A stretch of 64,000 nt of DNA from DT-110 sp030148525 (GTDB lineage: Bacteria; Bacteroidota; Bacteroidia; Chitinophagales; Saprospiraceae), in assembly GCA_965227445.1 (NCBI GenBank), contig OZ245751.1, positions 372,001 to 436,000 of the forward strand, read 5' to 3'. A program made the position numbers and the translations under genes. A model generated the notes under the pieces. The model saw only the letters and a program-made list of their open reading frames with translations, was not told where the DNA came from and did no database searches. Positions 8,681-16,494 of the stretch are shown here, in pieces (the first letter of the stretch is position 1; every line of letters begins with the position of its first letter).

Positions 8681-8716
8681 GCCGGCTTTCCACGAGAAAG
8701 TCGGCAGGTTTTTTTT
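8679..8716 (+). terminator. Plus-strand terminator hairpin
   Basis: Twelve-base arms CTGCCGGCTTTC (8679-8690) and GAAAGTCGGCAG (8696-8707) pair with one G-T wobble around a five-base loop. Eight T follow in the plus direction. It adjoins a second small hairpin (TTTTTTGCC GAAA GGCAAAAAA, 8711-8732). Confidence 0.75.
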
Positions 8717-8726
8717 GCCGAAAGGC

Positions 8727-8758
8727 AAAAAAGAAGGGCAAGGACTGATGTCCTTACC
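8727..8758 (-). terminator. Terminator of the rhodopsin gene
   Basis: The stem GGCAAGGAC/GTCCTTACC around TGAT (8737-8758) is followed on the minus strand by TTCTTTTTT. It lies 34 bases past the rhodopsin stop codon. Confidence 0.75.
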
Positions 8759-8791
8759 CATTCTAATAGCCGTTGAAACAACCGTAAATTT

Positions 8792-9547
8792 TTAGGCACC
8801 CGCGGCGCTCGCAGAAGTTTGAGCCGTTTTGGAGGCAGCCAGGGAGTAAATCACCAGACCAAAGCCGATCTTGTTAACGGCATCACCAATGTTGTAGATG
8901 ATATCCATTGATTCTGGTGACAGCATGCCACTCAGCAGACCACCTGGAATTGCCATGTATCCGATCGGATAGATGGCCCAGCCTACCAGGATGAACCAGC
9001 CCAACGACTTGAAAGCCTTCTGCAGGGTAGGATCGTTAGAGTTCGATGCCAACTTTTTGGCAGGACCGAACCACACATCATAGAAGATTGCTGCGTATCC
9101 AATGGTAGAGATAGCTCCCCACAGAGGAGAGGCTTCACGGAAGACGGTTTCTCCCAGGTAACCGGTAACCAGCATGAATAAAGACCAGAAAATCATGCGC
9201 CAAAGCAGACCCTGCTTAGCCCCGAAGGCTTTGAGGATCAAATAGAATTCCACGCACATCAGGGGTACCGTAAGAATCCAGTCAATGTAACGGAACTCGG
9301 TTGGAGACACTTGGTTCTCTGCCCAGAAACTGCGCATGTAGAAATAGTGTACCGCGGCAATACCCGTAATCAAACCGGAAACGAGCATGGAGTCCTTCCA
9401 CTTCCCGTTAACGCGGGTCATCTGTACAAAAAAGAAAACCGTTGCGGCCAACATAGCCATGGAACCGATGAAAAACGTAAATCCTACGTAGTCACCTGAT
9501 TGAAGTTGAGCCAGAAATAGAGACTCAAAGTTTACTAATGCGTTCAT
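8792..9547 (-). CDS. Proteorhodopsin-type light-driven proton pump with fenestration glycine
   Basis: A seven-helix microbial rhodopsin of 251 residues. The retinal Schiff-base lysine is K226 (DAVNKIGFG). The proton-pump triad D89-T93-E100 lies in RYIDWILTVPLMCVEFYLIL, with H67 in AVHYFYMR pairing with the acceptor. The tuning position is M97, as in green-absorbing Bacteroidota pumps. In helix E the sequence LWGAISTIG puts G144 where xanthorhodopsin has Gly156 and bacteriorhodopsin has Trp138; this small residue opens the side window used by antenna carotenoids. It should export protons in light from the inner membrane. The lycopene cyclase crtY lies upstream on the same strand, and a promoter-like site lies between them. 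No blh-type carotene dioxygenase is in the window. Confidence 0.96.
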   Translation of the reverse strand: MNALVNFESLFLAQLQSGDYVGFTFFIGSMAMLAATVFFFVQMTRVNGKWKDSMLVSGLITGIAAVHYFYMRSFWAENQVSPTEFRYIDWILTVPLMCVEFYLILKAFGAKQGLLWRMIFWSLFMLVTGYLGETVFREASPLWGAISTIGYAAIFYDVWFGPAKKLASNSNDPTLQKAFKSLGWFILVGWAIYPIGYMAIPGGLLSGMLSPESMDIIYNIGDAVNKIGFGLVIYSLAASKTAQTSASAAGA

Positions 9548-9574
9548 TATTGGTGTGTTTTGTTAAGCAAGTGT

Positions 9575-9607
9575 TAAAATTAAATGGAAAACTATTGTAT
9601 TTTCAAA
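9575..9607 (-). promoter_or_regulatory. Candidate promoter of the rhodopsin gene
   Basis: Reading the minus strand, TTTG (9607-9604) is followed after 21 bases by TAATTTTA (9582-9575), a 7/8 match to TANNTTTG. This would start RNA roughly 20 bases before the rhodopsin ATG, so the gene may be transcribed separately from crtY. Confidence 0.55.
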
Positions 9608-9677
9608 AAGTTCAGAATATTTTGATAAAAATGATATTTTCTTACCGAACAGTTATGAATAGCTAATCTCCTCTTTA

Positions 9678-10922
9678 TCAATGCGATATATCAGTTGCTA
9701 TTCGCTGACTATTGGGAAGCTTGCTCGTGGGATTCCATAATGAATTGGCCTGGGGCCGTTTGGATTGTCGCAGGGGATAGATAAGTTGCCGCCACAGGGC
9801 TTGTAGAAATGGTTTTTTGGGGAGTCGGGCAAAAATGAGTAATTCCTGATTCCATGATGTGTCCTCATCTAAAAATTTGAGGATGCGCCGCATAGGATTA
9901 CTGCGAAATAGTGCGGAAAAAATACCTTTCCCTAACCAGCCTTCTCCTTGCAAAATGTGCAGTAGAAGTCGGTCGTAGAAAGCAAAACGGGATGCTGAAG
10001 TATGACCCTCAGCCACCCGTTTACCGCTTACCAAATTATGTGCTATTTGTTTGGATTCCGCTAAAATGCGGAGGAAGGCGTACCCAGTGGTCGGTTTTAC
10101 TATACCTCCCACCGTGCCTATATTGATAATATTTGCCTGGGTATACCGGCGGTAAGACCGGTTAGTCATGGGGATTTTTCCTTTTTCTTCTTCCATAACG
10201 GAGTAGGAAATGCCGGGGAATTGTTGTTCCATATATTCGTGGAAGGCCCGGTCGTAGGCACCGTCCTCCAATAATTCACCGGAAAAAACGGTGTATTCCA
10301 CTAATGCTTTTCTCGGATTTATGGGTAACACATAGAAAAAGCGGGTACTATCTTTTTGCTGAGTGCGAAAGTCCATCAGCCGGGCCGTTTCGGGGTCGAA
10401 GGTATCCTCTCCGGTTTCAATCCACCACCCCTTGAAATGCTGCCAAAGGTGATAGGTGGGTTTTCGCAGTGAACGAATCGGTGCTGGTTTGCAGGAATTC
10501 AAAATAGTTCGGCCACGCACTATATCACCCCCGACCATAACAAATGGTCCCAGAACATCCTCCTCAATGGCTTCGATACGCCCTTGTAAAAAAGTTACTT
10601 GTGGAAATGCACCTAGCTCTTGGTGCATGTGTTCATACCAATCCGCAGACCGTACCATACTATAGGTATACGGAGCAATAGAGGACTGTGAGCTGAATGA
10701 ATTAGAAGAAAAAGACAGGTTTGACCAGGATTTAGAGATAGCCGACTCCGGAACAGGAGAATTATCGGCGTGCCAAAAGCACCAAGTGCGATCGTTGGTC
10801 GTCTTAGTGTCCTGATCGATGATCAGAATAGAGGCGGAGGCAGGGCTTAATTTTGCAAGATGCAGGGCAACTGAAAGACCAGCACATCCGCCGCCGGCGA
10901 TTATGTATGTGAATGTTCTCAA
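9678..10922 (-). CDS. crtY: Lycopene beta-cyclase CrtY
   Basis: A flavoprotein of 414 residues starting with the dinucleotide-binding motif TYIIAGGGCAGLSVALHLAK. DRTWCFW near 44-50 and GGIVKPTTGYAFLRIL are typical of the CrtY family. It converts lycopene to beta-carotene, the source of retinal after cleavage and of hydroxylated or keto carotenoids. No ATG is available in frame: translation most likely starts at TTG 10920-10922, and upstream codons run to a stop within the hairpin that precedes the gene. It lies 130 bp upstream of the rhodopsin gene on the same strand. The 25-bp repeat begins four bases upstream of its start codon. Confidence 0.93.
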   Translation of the reverse strand: MRTFTYIIAGGGCAGLSVALHLAKLSPASASILIIDQDTKTTNDRTWCFWHADNSPVPESAISKSWSNLSFSSNSFSSQSSIAPYTYSMVRSADWYEHMHQELGAFPQVTFLQGRIEAIEEDVLGPFVMVGGDIVRGRTILNSCKPAPIRSLRKPTYHLWQHFKGWWIETGEDTFDPETARLMDFRTQQKDSTRFFYVLPINPRKALVEYTVFSGELLEDGAYDRAFHEYMEQQFPGISYSVMEEEKGKIPMTNRSYRRYTQANIINIGTVGGIVKPTTGYAFLRILAESKQIAHNLVSGKRVAEGHTSASRFAFYDRLLLHILQGEGWLGKGIFSALFRSNPMRRILKFLDEDTSWNQELLIFARLPKKPFLQALWRQLIYPLRQSKRPQANSLWNPTSKLPNSQRIATDISH

Positions 10923-10925
10923 ACC

Positions 10926-10950
10926 TAGTTTACTAATGCATAATTCTTCT
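10926..10950 (+). repeat. 25-bp direct repeat, right copy of rhodopsin-crtY cassette
   Basis: Matches 8656-8680 at 23 of 25 positions. As in the left copy, a hairpin of unrelated sequence follows at once (TCAGCC...GGCTGA, about 10951-10973). On the minus strand the repeat lies just upstream of crtY, reading GCATTAGTAAACTAGG before TTTGAG, which resembles the first codons of the rhodopsin gene. Confidence 0.85.
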
Positions 10951-11182
10951 TCAGCCTAAAATAATTTGGCTGAGAGTATGAAAACTGGAACAAGTTCTTG
11001 TTTCAGTTTTCTATCAAAGGGTAGACAATCGTGCTGAAAAATGGTTTGAGAATTTGCGCTTTTTTTTTCGTCAAAATTCCGAAAGGTATCGACTAACAAT
11101 GCTTTTGCGGTTGTTTTACGGGTAAATACCATTCTGCTGACCAAAAGTAGGTGCCAATCCTCTGATTAAAACAGGTATGAAA

Positions 11183-13324
11183 TCAGGCTTTTTCGGTGGC
11201 CATGTGATCCTCTGCCAGAATTTGCTTCATTTTGGAGGGAACCTGAAAACGCTGACCGTGCTTTTTGCGTAAGCGCTGGCAGTTTCTGGTGAATGCATCG
11301 ACGCCCCTATCCAGTATGTACTGTATGACACCTCCCCGAAAGGCCGGAAAGCCCCAACCGTAAATGCTACCCAGGTTAGCAGCGGGAATAGAGTGTATAA
11401 CTCTTTCCTGCATGCACCAGATTGCTTCGAGGACCTGAGCGGTCAGAAAGCGGTTCATTAGTTCTTCGGTAGGTATATTCCGACGGGTTTTCACCGGGAA
11501 GTGTTCGGCTATGTCGGTCCAGAGGATTGGAGCGTCCTCAACGGGATAGTCGTAAAATCCGGCTCTCTTTTTAATGCCCGGGCGGTCGACCTCCTCCAGC
11601 ATGACGTTGAGCACGTTGACTGCCGGATGCTGAATGTACTTTGGTCCGTAGTGTTCGGCAGCTTGTTTTTCGTACCGCATCACCATATTGAGGCCTAATT
11701 CGTCGGCAAGGGACAGGGCCCCGATGGGCATGCCCGCCTGAATTCCGAGATTCTCGATCAAAGCGGGGGAGTAGCCTTCCTGCAGCATGGTAATACCCTC
11801 GAGGATATAGGTATTGCGAACCCGCGCGGCAAAAAAGCCCCAATCATCCTTGACAATAATGGGCGTTTTGCGAATAGCACGTACAAAATCGAAAGCCCTG
11901 GCAATAGTCTCCGGACTAGTTTGAGCACCCTTGACGATCTCCACCAGGGGGATTTCATCAGCCGGATGGAAAAAGTGCAGCCCCACGTAGTGTTCAGGAC
12001 GGCGAGTAGCTTCCGCCAAACGCGTAATGGGAATAGAAATGGTATTAGTGGCAAAGAAGGAAAAGTCGTCCAGGTAATCCTCGGCTTCCCGTGTGACCTT
12101 TTGCTTGACCATACGGTTTTCGAAGACCGCTTCAATGACCAGGTCACAGGAGGTAAAATCGGAGGAGTCTTCGGTGGTTTTGATCCGTGAAAGAATCTCG
12201 GCGCGCTGATCTTCGTTAATCACCCCCCTGGCTACTCGTTCTTTGAGACGGGCTTCTACAAACTCCCTTCCTCTTTCCGCAATCAGTTTGGAGACATCCT
12301 TAAGTACGACATCCATCCCGTTCAACAGACAAGCCAGGGCAATACCTGAGCCCATCAGCCCTGCTCCGATGACGCCAATTTTACGGGGGCGAAATTTACC
12401 ATAGCCCGACGGTCGGTTCTTCCCCTCCTTTATATAGTTGGCATCAAACCAGAAGGCTTTGATCATGTTTTTGCATTGCTGACTGCGAACCAGCTGCGTA
12501 TAATACCTGCTTTCAATCCGACAGGCCGTGTCGAAATCGACCTTGGATCCCTCCGCCAGGACTTTGAGGATGGATCGGGGGGCGGGTAAGGCCGGATGTG
12601 TATCGCGGGCAAGATTAGCAGTCAGACGGCGGATAACCTGAGCGGTAGCCTGGTCACGGGCAGTACCTTTGGGAATCTCCGCATTTTTTTGGTCCCACGG
12701 CCGTCGGCCTTCCTGGTTACTCAATAACCATTGCCGGGCCAGCTGCATCATTTCCTTTTCGGAAGTGGCCAATTCATCAATAATACCATTTTGCAAAGCC
12801 TCTTTCGGACTGTATCGCCGTCCACTTTTTAGAATGGCAAAGGCCCGTTCAATACCCAGCAGCCACATTAGCCGGATAATGCCACCACCACCCGGAATGA
12901 GGCCGATCTCCACTTCGGGTAATCCTAGTTTTATAACTGATTGGTCGACCGCAATTCGGTGGTGACAGGCCAGGGCCAGTTCAAATCCGGCACCAATAGC
13001 ACTGCCGTTGATAGCTGCAACTACGGGAACGCCGGGCCGTTCGAGCTCCCGCAGAAATGCTTTCATCTCCTCGGCAAAAGCAAAGATTTCGGTGGAGTCC
13101 GTGGCCTGGTATAAATACTCCAGATCACCACCTGCGAGAAAAGTCTTCTTGGCAGACGTCAAAATAACTCCTTTAAGCGCACTCTTTTCTTTTTCTTCCT
13201 GCAGGTGGCGCAAAACGGGAACAAAGGCTTCTCGGATCTCGTGATTGATCACGTTCATATTCCGTCCCTTCATATCGAGGGTCAGAGTAACGATGTTATG
13301 GATGTCCTTCTGGTAATAGATCAT
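11183..13324 (-). CDS. fadJ: Multifunctional beta-oxidation protein (enoyl-CoA hydratase / 3-hydroxyacyl-CoA dehydrogenase)
   Basis: This 713-residue protein joins an N-terminal crotonase domain to a C-terminal dehydrogenase. The crotonase part has an oxyanion-hole stretch (GGDLEYLY near 66-73) and catalytic glutamates E115 (GAGFELALA) and E137 (LPEVEIGLIPGG). The NAD-binding motif KIGVIGAGLMGSGIAL lies near 315-330, followed by the HFFHPADEIPLVEIV catalytic histidine region. It hydrates enoyl-CoA and oxidises the product in fatty-acid breakdown. The thiolase gene lies 15 bp upstream on the same strand, so the two form an operon. FadJ rather than FadB is a guess from operon order. Confidence 0.93.
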   Translation of the reverse strand: MIYYQKDIHNIVTLTLDMKGRNMNVINHEIREAFVPVLRHLQEEKEKSALKGVILTSAKKTFLAGGDLEYLYQATDSTEIFAFAEEMKAFLRELERPGVPVVAAINGSAIGAGFELALACHHRIAVDQSVIKLGLPEVEIGLIPGGGGIIRLMWLLGIERAFAILKSGRRYSPKEALQNGIIDELATSEKEMMQLARQWLLSNQEGRRPWDQKNAEIPKGTARDQATAQVIRRLTANLARDTHPALPAPRSILKVLAEGSKVDFDTACRIESRYYTQLVRSQQCKNMIKAFWFDANYIKEGKNRPSGYGKFRPRKIGVIGAGLMGSGIALACLLNGMDVVLKDVSKLIAERGREFVEARLKERVARGVINEDQRAEILSRIKTTEDSSDFTSCDLVIEAVFENRMVKQKVTREAEDYLDDFSFFATNTISIPITRLAEATRRPEHYVGLHFFHPADEIPLVEIVKGAQTSPETIARAFDFVRAIRKTPIIVKDDWGFFAARVRNTYILEGITMLQEGYSPALIENLGIQAGMPIGALSLADELGLNMVMRYEKQAAEHYGPKYIQHPAVNVLNVMLEEVDRPGIKKRAGFYDYPVEDAPILWTDIAEHFPVKTRRNIPTEELMNRFLTAQVLEAIWCMQERVIHSIPAANLGSIYGWGFPAFRGGVIQYILDRGVDAFTRNCQRLRKKHGQRFQVPSKMKQILAEDHMATEKA

Positions 13325-13339
13325 GGTTGACTTCGCTTA

Positions 13340-14545
13340 TTATACCCGTTCAATAATGGTGGCTACTCCCATGCCACCGCCTACACAAAGGGTGACCAGT
13401 CCGGTACTCAAATCCTGCCGCTCCAATTCGTCGAGCATGGTGCCGATCTGCATAGCACCGGTTGCCCCCAGTGGATGACCAAGCGCAATGGCTCCTCCGT
13501 TGACGTTTAGACGATCATTTGGAACATTCATAGCCCGTTGAAAATGCAGTACGGCAGAGGCAAAGGCCTCATTACACTCCCACAGGTCGATATCTCCGGC
13601 AGTCATCCCTGCTCTTTCCAGTGCTTTACGGGCAGCGGGAACGGATCCGGTAAGCATAATGGTGGGTTCCACACTGACGGTCGCCGCACTGCGAATGCGG
13701 GCACGGGCTTTGAGCCCGGCGGCGCTGCCCTGCTCCTTATTGCCGACCAGTACCAAGGCTGCGCCATCAACCATACGGGAGGAATTACCGGCGGTATGCA
13801 TGGGAATCACCCTGGCTACCTCCGGATACTGGATACGGGCCATGTGGTCGAACCCCCAATCTCCGTATTCTGCAAAAGCGGGAGCAAGAGCAGCCAGCTC
13901 AGACAGCCCCGTATTGGGATGCAGGAGTTCGTCTTCCTCCAGGATCAGAAGGCCGTTTTGATCGTAAATGGGGACCAGTGACTGGCTAAACCGGTTCTCG
14001 GAGCGAGCTTTTCGAACCCGTTCGTAGGACTGGTGGGCGTATTCATCCAGATCACTTCGCGAAAAGCCGTCGCGCGTTGCAATGAGGTCGGCCGATACTC
14101 CCTGTGGTATATAATTGATTGTCTGAATAACTTCCGGATCGTAGAGTAGTGGCCCCATATCACTGCCCATGGGCACACGGCTCATACTCTCCACACCTCC
14201 CGCAACGATGAGGGAGTCCCAGCCGGAGCGTACCTTCATGGCAGCTAGATTAACTGCTTCCAGCCCCGATGCACAGAACCGATTGATCGTCATGCCACCT
14301 ACACTCAGGTCCCAGCCGGCATACATCACAGCAGCCTTGGCCAGGTTGGAGCCCTGGTCATCGGTAGGACTTACACATCCGATTAGTACATCATCGATCA
14401 GTGCCGTATCCAGTTTGTGTCTTTTTTGCAAGGATTGCAAGGTTATTTGTAGTAACTGGATAGGGCGGATCTCATACAGGGCACCGGTTGGCTTACCGTC
14501 TCCTCTGGGAGTTCGCAGGGCGTCATAAATAAAGGCCTCAGTCAT
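13340..14545 (-). CDS. fadI: Thiolase (acetyl-CoA C-acyltransferase)
   Basis: This 401-residue thiolase carries the nucleophilic cysteine in NRFCASGLEAVN near 86-97, the WECNEAFA motif, the GGAIALGHPLGATGA histidine motif and the C-terminal CVGGGMG cysteine. It splits 3-ketoacyl-CoA to acetyl-CoA in the last step of beta-oxidation. It is directly upstream of the FadJ-type gene and the pair is probably co-transcribed. The subtype (FadA, FadI or AtoB) is not decided by sequence alone. Confidence 0.92.
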   Translation of the reverse strand: MTEAFIYDALRTPRGDGKPTGALYEIRPIQLLQITLQSLQKRHKLDTALIDDVLIGCVSPTDDQGSNLAKAAVMYAGWDLSVGGMTINRFCASGLEAVNLAAMKVRSGWDSLIVAGGVESMSRVPMGSDMGPLLYDPEVIQTINYIPQGVSADLIATRDGFSRSDLDEYAHQSYERVRKARSENRFSQSLVPIYDQNGLLILEEDELLHPNTGLSELAALAPAFAEYGDWGFDHMARIQYPEVARVIPMHTAGNSSRMVDGAALVLVGNKEQGSAAGLKARARIRSAATVSVEPTIMLTGSVPAARKALERAGMTAGDIDLWECNEAFASAVLHFQRAMNVPNDRLNVNGGAIALGHPLGATGAMQIGTMLDELERQDLSTGLVTLCVGGGMGVATIIERV

Positions 14546-14724
14546 TCAGCAGTCGGTATTATGGAAAAAGTGAAGCGAGCCCTAAAATAACCAAAGGCAC
14601 GCTCCAAAGGCAAACTTCCTACCTTATTTCTGCATTAGAGACGTATTTGAGGCGCGAAGGTCTACCTTTATCTGATTTAAGACCAAATCGGTAGATTTTA
14701 ACGGCGTCGTGCCATTACAACACC

Positions 14725-14732
14725 TATCTTTG
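14725..14732 (+). promoter_or_regulatory. Candidate -7 promoter box for the 14763 gene
   Basis: TATCTTTG is a perfect match to the Bacteroidota -7 consensus, 30 bases ahead of the ATG at 14763. No clear -33 element is seen at the expected distance. Confidence 0.5.
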
Positions 14733-14762
14733 TATCAGTAGACCCAAAAAATAAAGAGTACT

Positions 14763-15104
14763 ATGCCACGCAGAAAATACAAACTCACAGGATTTGCACG
14801 ATTTTTCATCGTGATGCTGTTTCTGGCGCCGATTGCTTACCTGGCAGCCTCCTACATTAATGGCGAGGATGGCATCTCCAATATCCGCGAATTTTTCGGA
14901 CAGGAGCAAACGAATAACACGACTACCACCACTGTGGAGCCGGGTTCTGATGAACAGCAGGAACCAGCTACTGGCCTGAATGCCATGGACCGGAAAGAAC
15001 TGGAATCAACTATCTACGATTTGCGCGATAGCTTGCGGGCCAAAGATTTGGAAATTTACGAATTGCGCCGTCAGGTTCGCCTGTTGGAGGGGTCGTCTGA
15101 ATAA
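14763..15104 (+). CDS. Small membrane-anchored coiled-coil protein
   Basis: A 113-residue protein with one membrane segment (about 13-30, FFIVMLFLAPIAYLAASYI). A low-complexity linker rich in Thr, Glu and Gln follows, then a C-terminal coiled coil (MDRKELESTIYDLRDSLRAKDLEIYELRRQVRLLEG). The topology is like small divisome or envelope spacer proteins, but no family is recognised. It is nine bases upstream of the holin-like gene and is probably co-transcribed with it. Confidence 0.7.
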   Translation: MPRRKYKLTGFARFFIVMLFLAPIAYLAASYINGEDGISNIREFFGQEQTNNTTTTTVEPGSDEQQEPATGLNAMDRKELESTIYDLRDSLRAKDLEIYELRRQVRLLEGSSE

Positions 15105-15113
15105 AAAGCGGAT

Positions 15114-15494
15114 ATGGACTTCTTGTTATTAATGGATTTGCAAGCCCAGACCGGGCTCACGGGAACTATTATTCGTATTATCATTACTGCGGGAGCTCTG
15201 TTTACCGGAGCCTGGCTGCTGAAAGGAGTCACTTTCCGTGACTTTGGTCAGGCTATTCTGGGAGCCGTGGTACTGGCAGTACTAAATGCCACTGTAGGTC
15301 GGGTTCTGGATTTCCTGTCGATTCCTTTTACCGTCATTACGCTGGGGCTATTCAGCCTGGTAGTAGATGCGGTTATTCTGTGGCTGACCAGCCGTATCCT
15401 GCAGGGATTTGAGATATCATCGGCCTGGTACGCCTTTTTACTGGCGGTTCTGATGGCGATTTTCAATGTATTCTTGCACGCCATTTATTTGTAG
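15114..15494 (+). CDS. Phage holin family 4 (PF04020-type) membrane protein
   Basis: This 126-residue protein has four membrane segments and the family pattern LNATVGRVLDFLSIPFTVITLGLFSLVVDAVIL in the middle. Despite the family name these proteins are chromosomal in most bacteria and are not tied to phage; their role is unknown. It follows the coiled-coil gene closely and ends before a strong hairpin. Confidence 0.85.
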   Translation: MDFLLLMDLQAQTGLTGTIIRIIITAGALFTGAWLLKGVTFRDFGQAILGAVVLAVLNATVGRVLDFLSIPFTVITLGLFSLVVDAVILWLTSRILQGFEISSAWYAFLLAVLMAIFNVFLHAIYL

Positions 15495-15526
15495 GTGCCT
15501 TAAGAAGCTGCCTTTCGGCAAAAAAG

Positions 15527-15562
15527 AAATCCGGATTTTGGCTAGAGCCAAAATCCGGATTT
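15527..15562. terminator. Bidirectional terminator hairpin between convergent genes
   Basis: Seventeen-base perfect arms (15527-15543 and 15546-15562, core ATCCGGATTTTGGCT) meet at a two-base centre. It lies between the plus-strand gene ending at 15494 and carbonic anhydrase ending at 15648, directly abutting the miniature element. Confidence 0.75.
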
Positions 15563-15641
15563 AGAGCGTGTTTGGGATTTATCCTTTGGACTGCAAATTC
15601 TAGACATTTTCGCCATCAAAAACAAATCCCAAACACGCTCT
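15563..15641. mobile_element. 79-bp miniature inverted-repeat element, IS5/IS1031-like
   Basis: Perfect 18-bp terminal inverted repeats (AGAGCGTGTTTGGGATTT at 15563-15580 and its complement at 15624-15641) enclose 43 bp. Counting the element from GAGCG to CGCTC, it is flanked on both sides by TTA, matching the 3-bp TNA target duplication of the IS5/IS1031 group. It has no coding capacity. A second copy lies at 38752-39015, identical where compared but interrupted. Confidence 0.85.
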
Positions 15642-15647
15642 TACTTT

Positions 15648-16283
15648 CTAAATATCATAGTTGTATACCTTCTCAATGAGGTCGGCATTGTTCACGGTAC
15701 AATCCAACTCCTTGATCTTACCGGTTTTCAGGTCGTAGACCCAGCCGTGGATGTAGGGAAACTCTCCCTCCTCCCACTCTTCCTGAATGAAAGACACTTT
15801 TGCGAGATTATTGACCTGTTCTATGACGTTGAGTTCAACCATGCGGTCAAACTTTTTCTGCTCGTCGGTAATGGCGTCCAATTCTTCCTCATGGAAGCGA
15901 TATACGTCCTTAATATGGCGCAGCCAACCATCAATAAACCCGTAGCGCTCATTGCTTAGAGCTGCTTGCACACCACCGCATCCGTAGTGCCCGCAAACGA
16001 TGACGTGTTTTACTTTGAGTACCTTAATGGCATAGTATGCTACACTGAGTAAGTTGGCATCGGTGTGTACAACCACATTGGCAATATTGCGGTGTACAAA
16101 AATAGAGCCCGGCTTTACATTAGTTACTTCGGAGGCCGGGACCCGGCTGTCGGCACAACCAATCCAGAGAAATTTGGGCTTTTGCCCTTTGGAAAGCTCT
16201 TCAAAAAAGTTCGGATCCTCTGCTTTCAGTGCTTCGCTGAATTGGCTGTTTCCCTCAAGTAATTCGGTATACGACTTAGGCAT
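15648..16283 (-). CDS. can: Beta-class carbonic anhydrase
   Basis: A 211-residue cytosolic zinc enzyme that interconverts CO2 and bicarbonate. Zinc ligands are visible: Cys in WIGCADSRVPASEV near 41-54, where the Asp-Arg dyad also lies, then His and Cys in VCGHYGCGGVQAAL near 95-108. HRNIANVV is conserved too. Length is typical. ATG start. It is transcribed alone toward the miniature element. Confidence 0.95.
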   Translation of the reverse strand: MPKSYTELLEGNSQFSEALKAEDPNFFEELSKGQKPKFLWIGCADSRVPASEVTNVKPGSIFVHRNIANVVVHTDANLLSVAYYAIKVLKVKHVIVCGHYGCGGVQAALSNERYGFIDGWLRHIKDVYRFHEEELDAITDEQKKFDRMVELNVIEQVNNLAKVSFIQEEWEEGEFPYIHGWVYDLKTGKIKELDCTVNNADLIEKVYNYDI

Positions 16284-16494
16284 GCGAAAAAGGTTTATTA
16301 TGGATAGATTTCAAAAATAATGCTTACGTAATGGCAATTGTAAATAGTCTGGGGTTCTGAAATAAACAAATTTTCCGAAAAAAAGAAAGGTGGACCGAAG
16401 TCCTCCTTTCCACATCCTACGTTCTGACTTAACCAAACTCTTTTCCTGATCAGTAATTGATCAACAAAATTCTTTATTTACCCTGTCCGAGAGA

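Larger units (their letters stand above)
8643..8716 (+). ncRNA. Possible very short transcript: -7 box, 25-bp repeat, terminator
   Basis: A perfect Bacteroidota -7 box TATTTTTG (8643-8650) is followed by the 25-bp repeat, then a strong stem-loop (8679-8707) with eight T. This would give an RNA of about 60 nt. No clear -33 box is present, so this is only a possibility. Alternatively the hairpin merely blocks plus-strand transcription into the rhodopsin gene. Confidence 0.3.

Noticed and set aside
10956..11144. Small minus-strand frame between FadJ and crtY
   Set aside because: No family, and it partly covers the hairpin and repeat upstream of crtY.
15114..15494. Holin as a sign of prophage
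   Set aside because: The PF04020 family is widespread in chromosomes; no phage genes are nearby.
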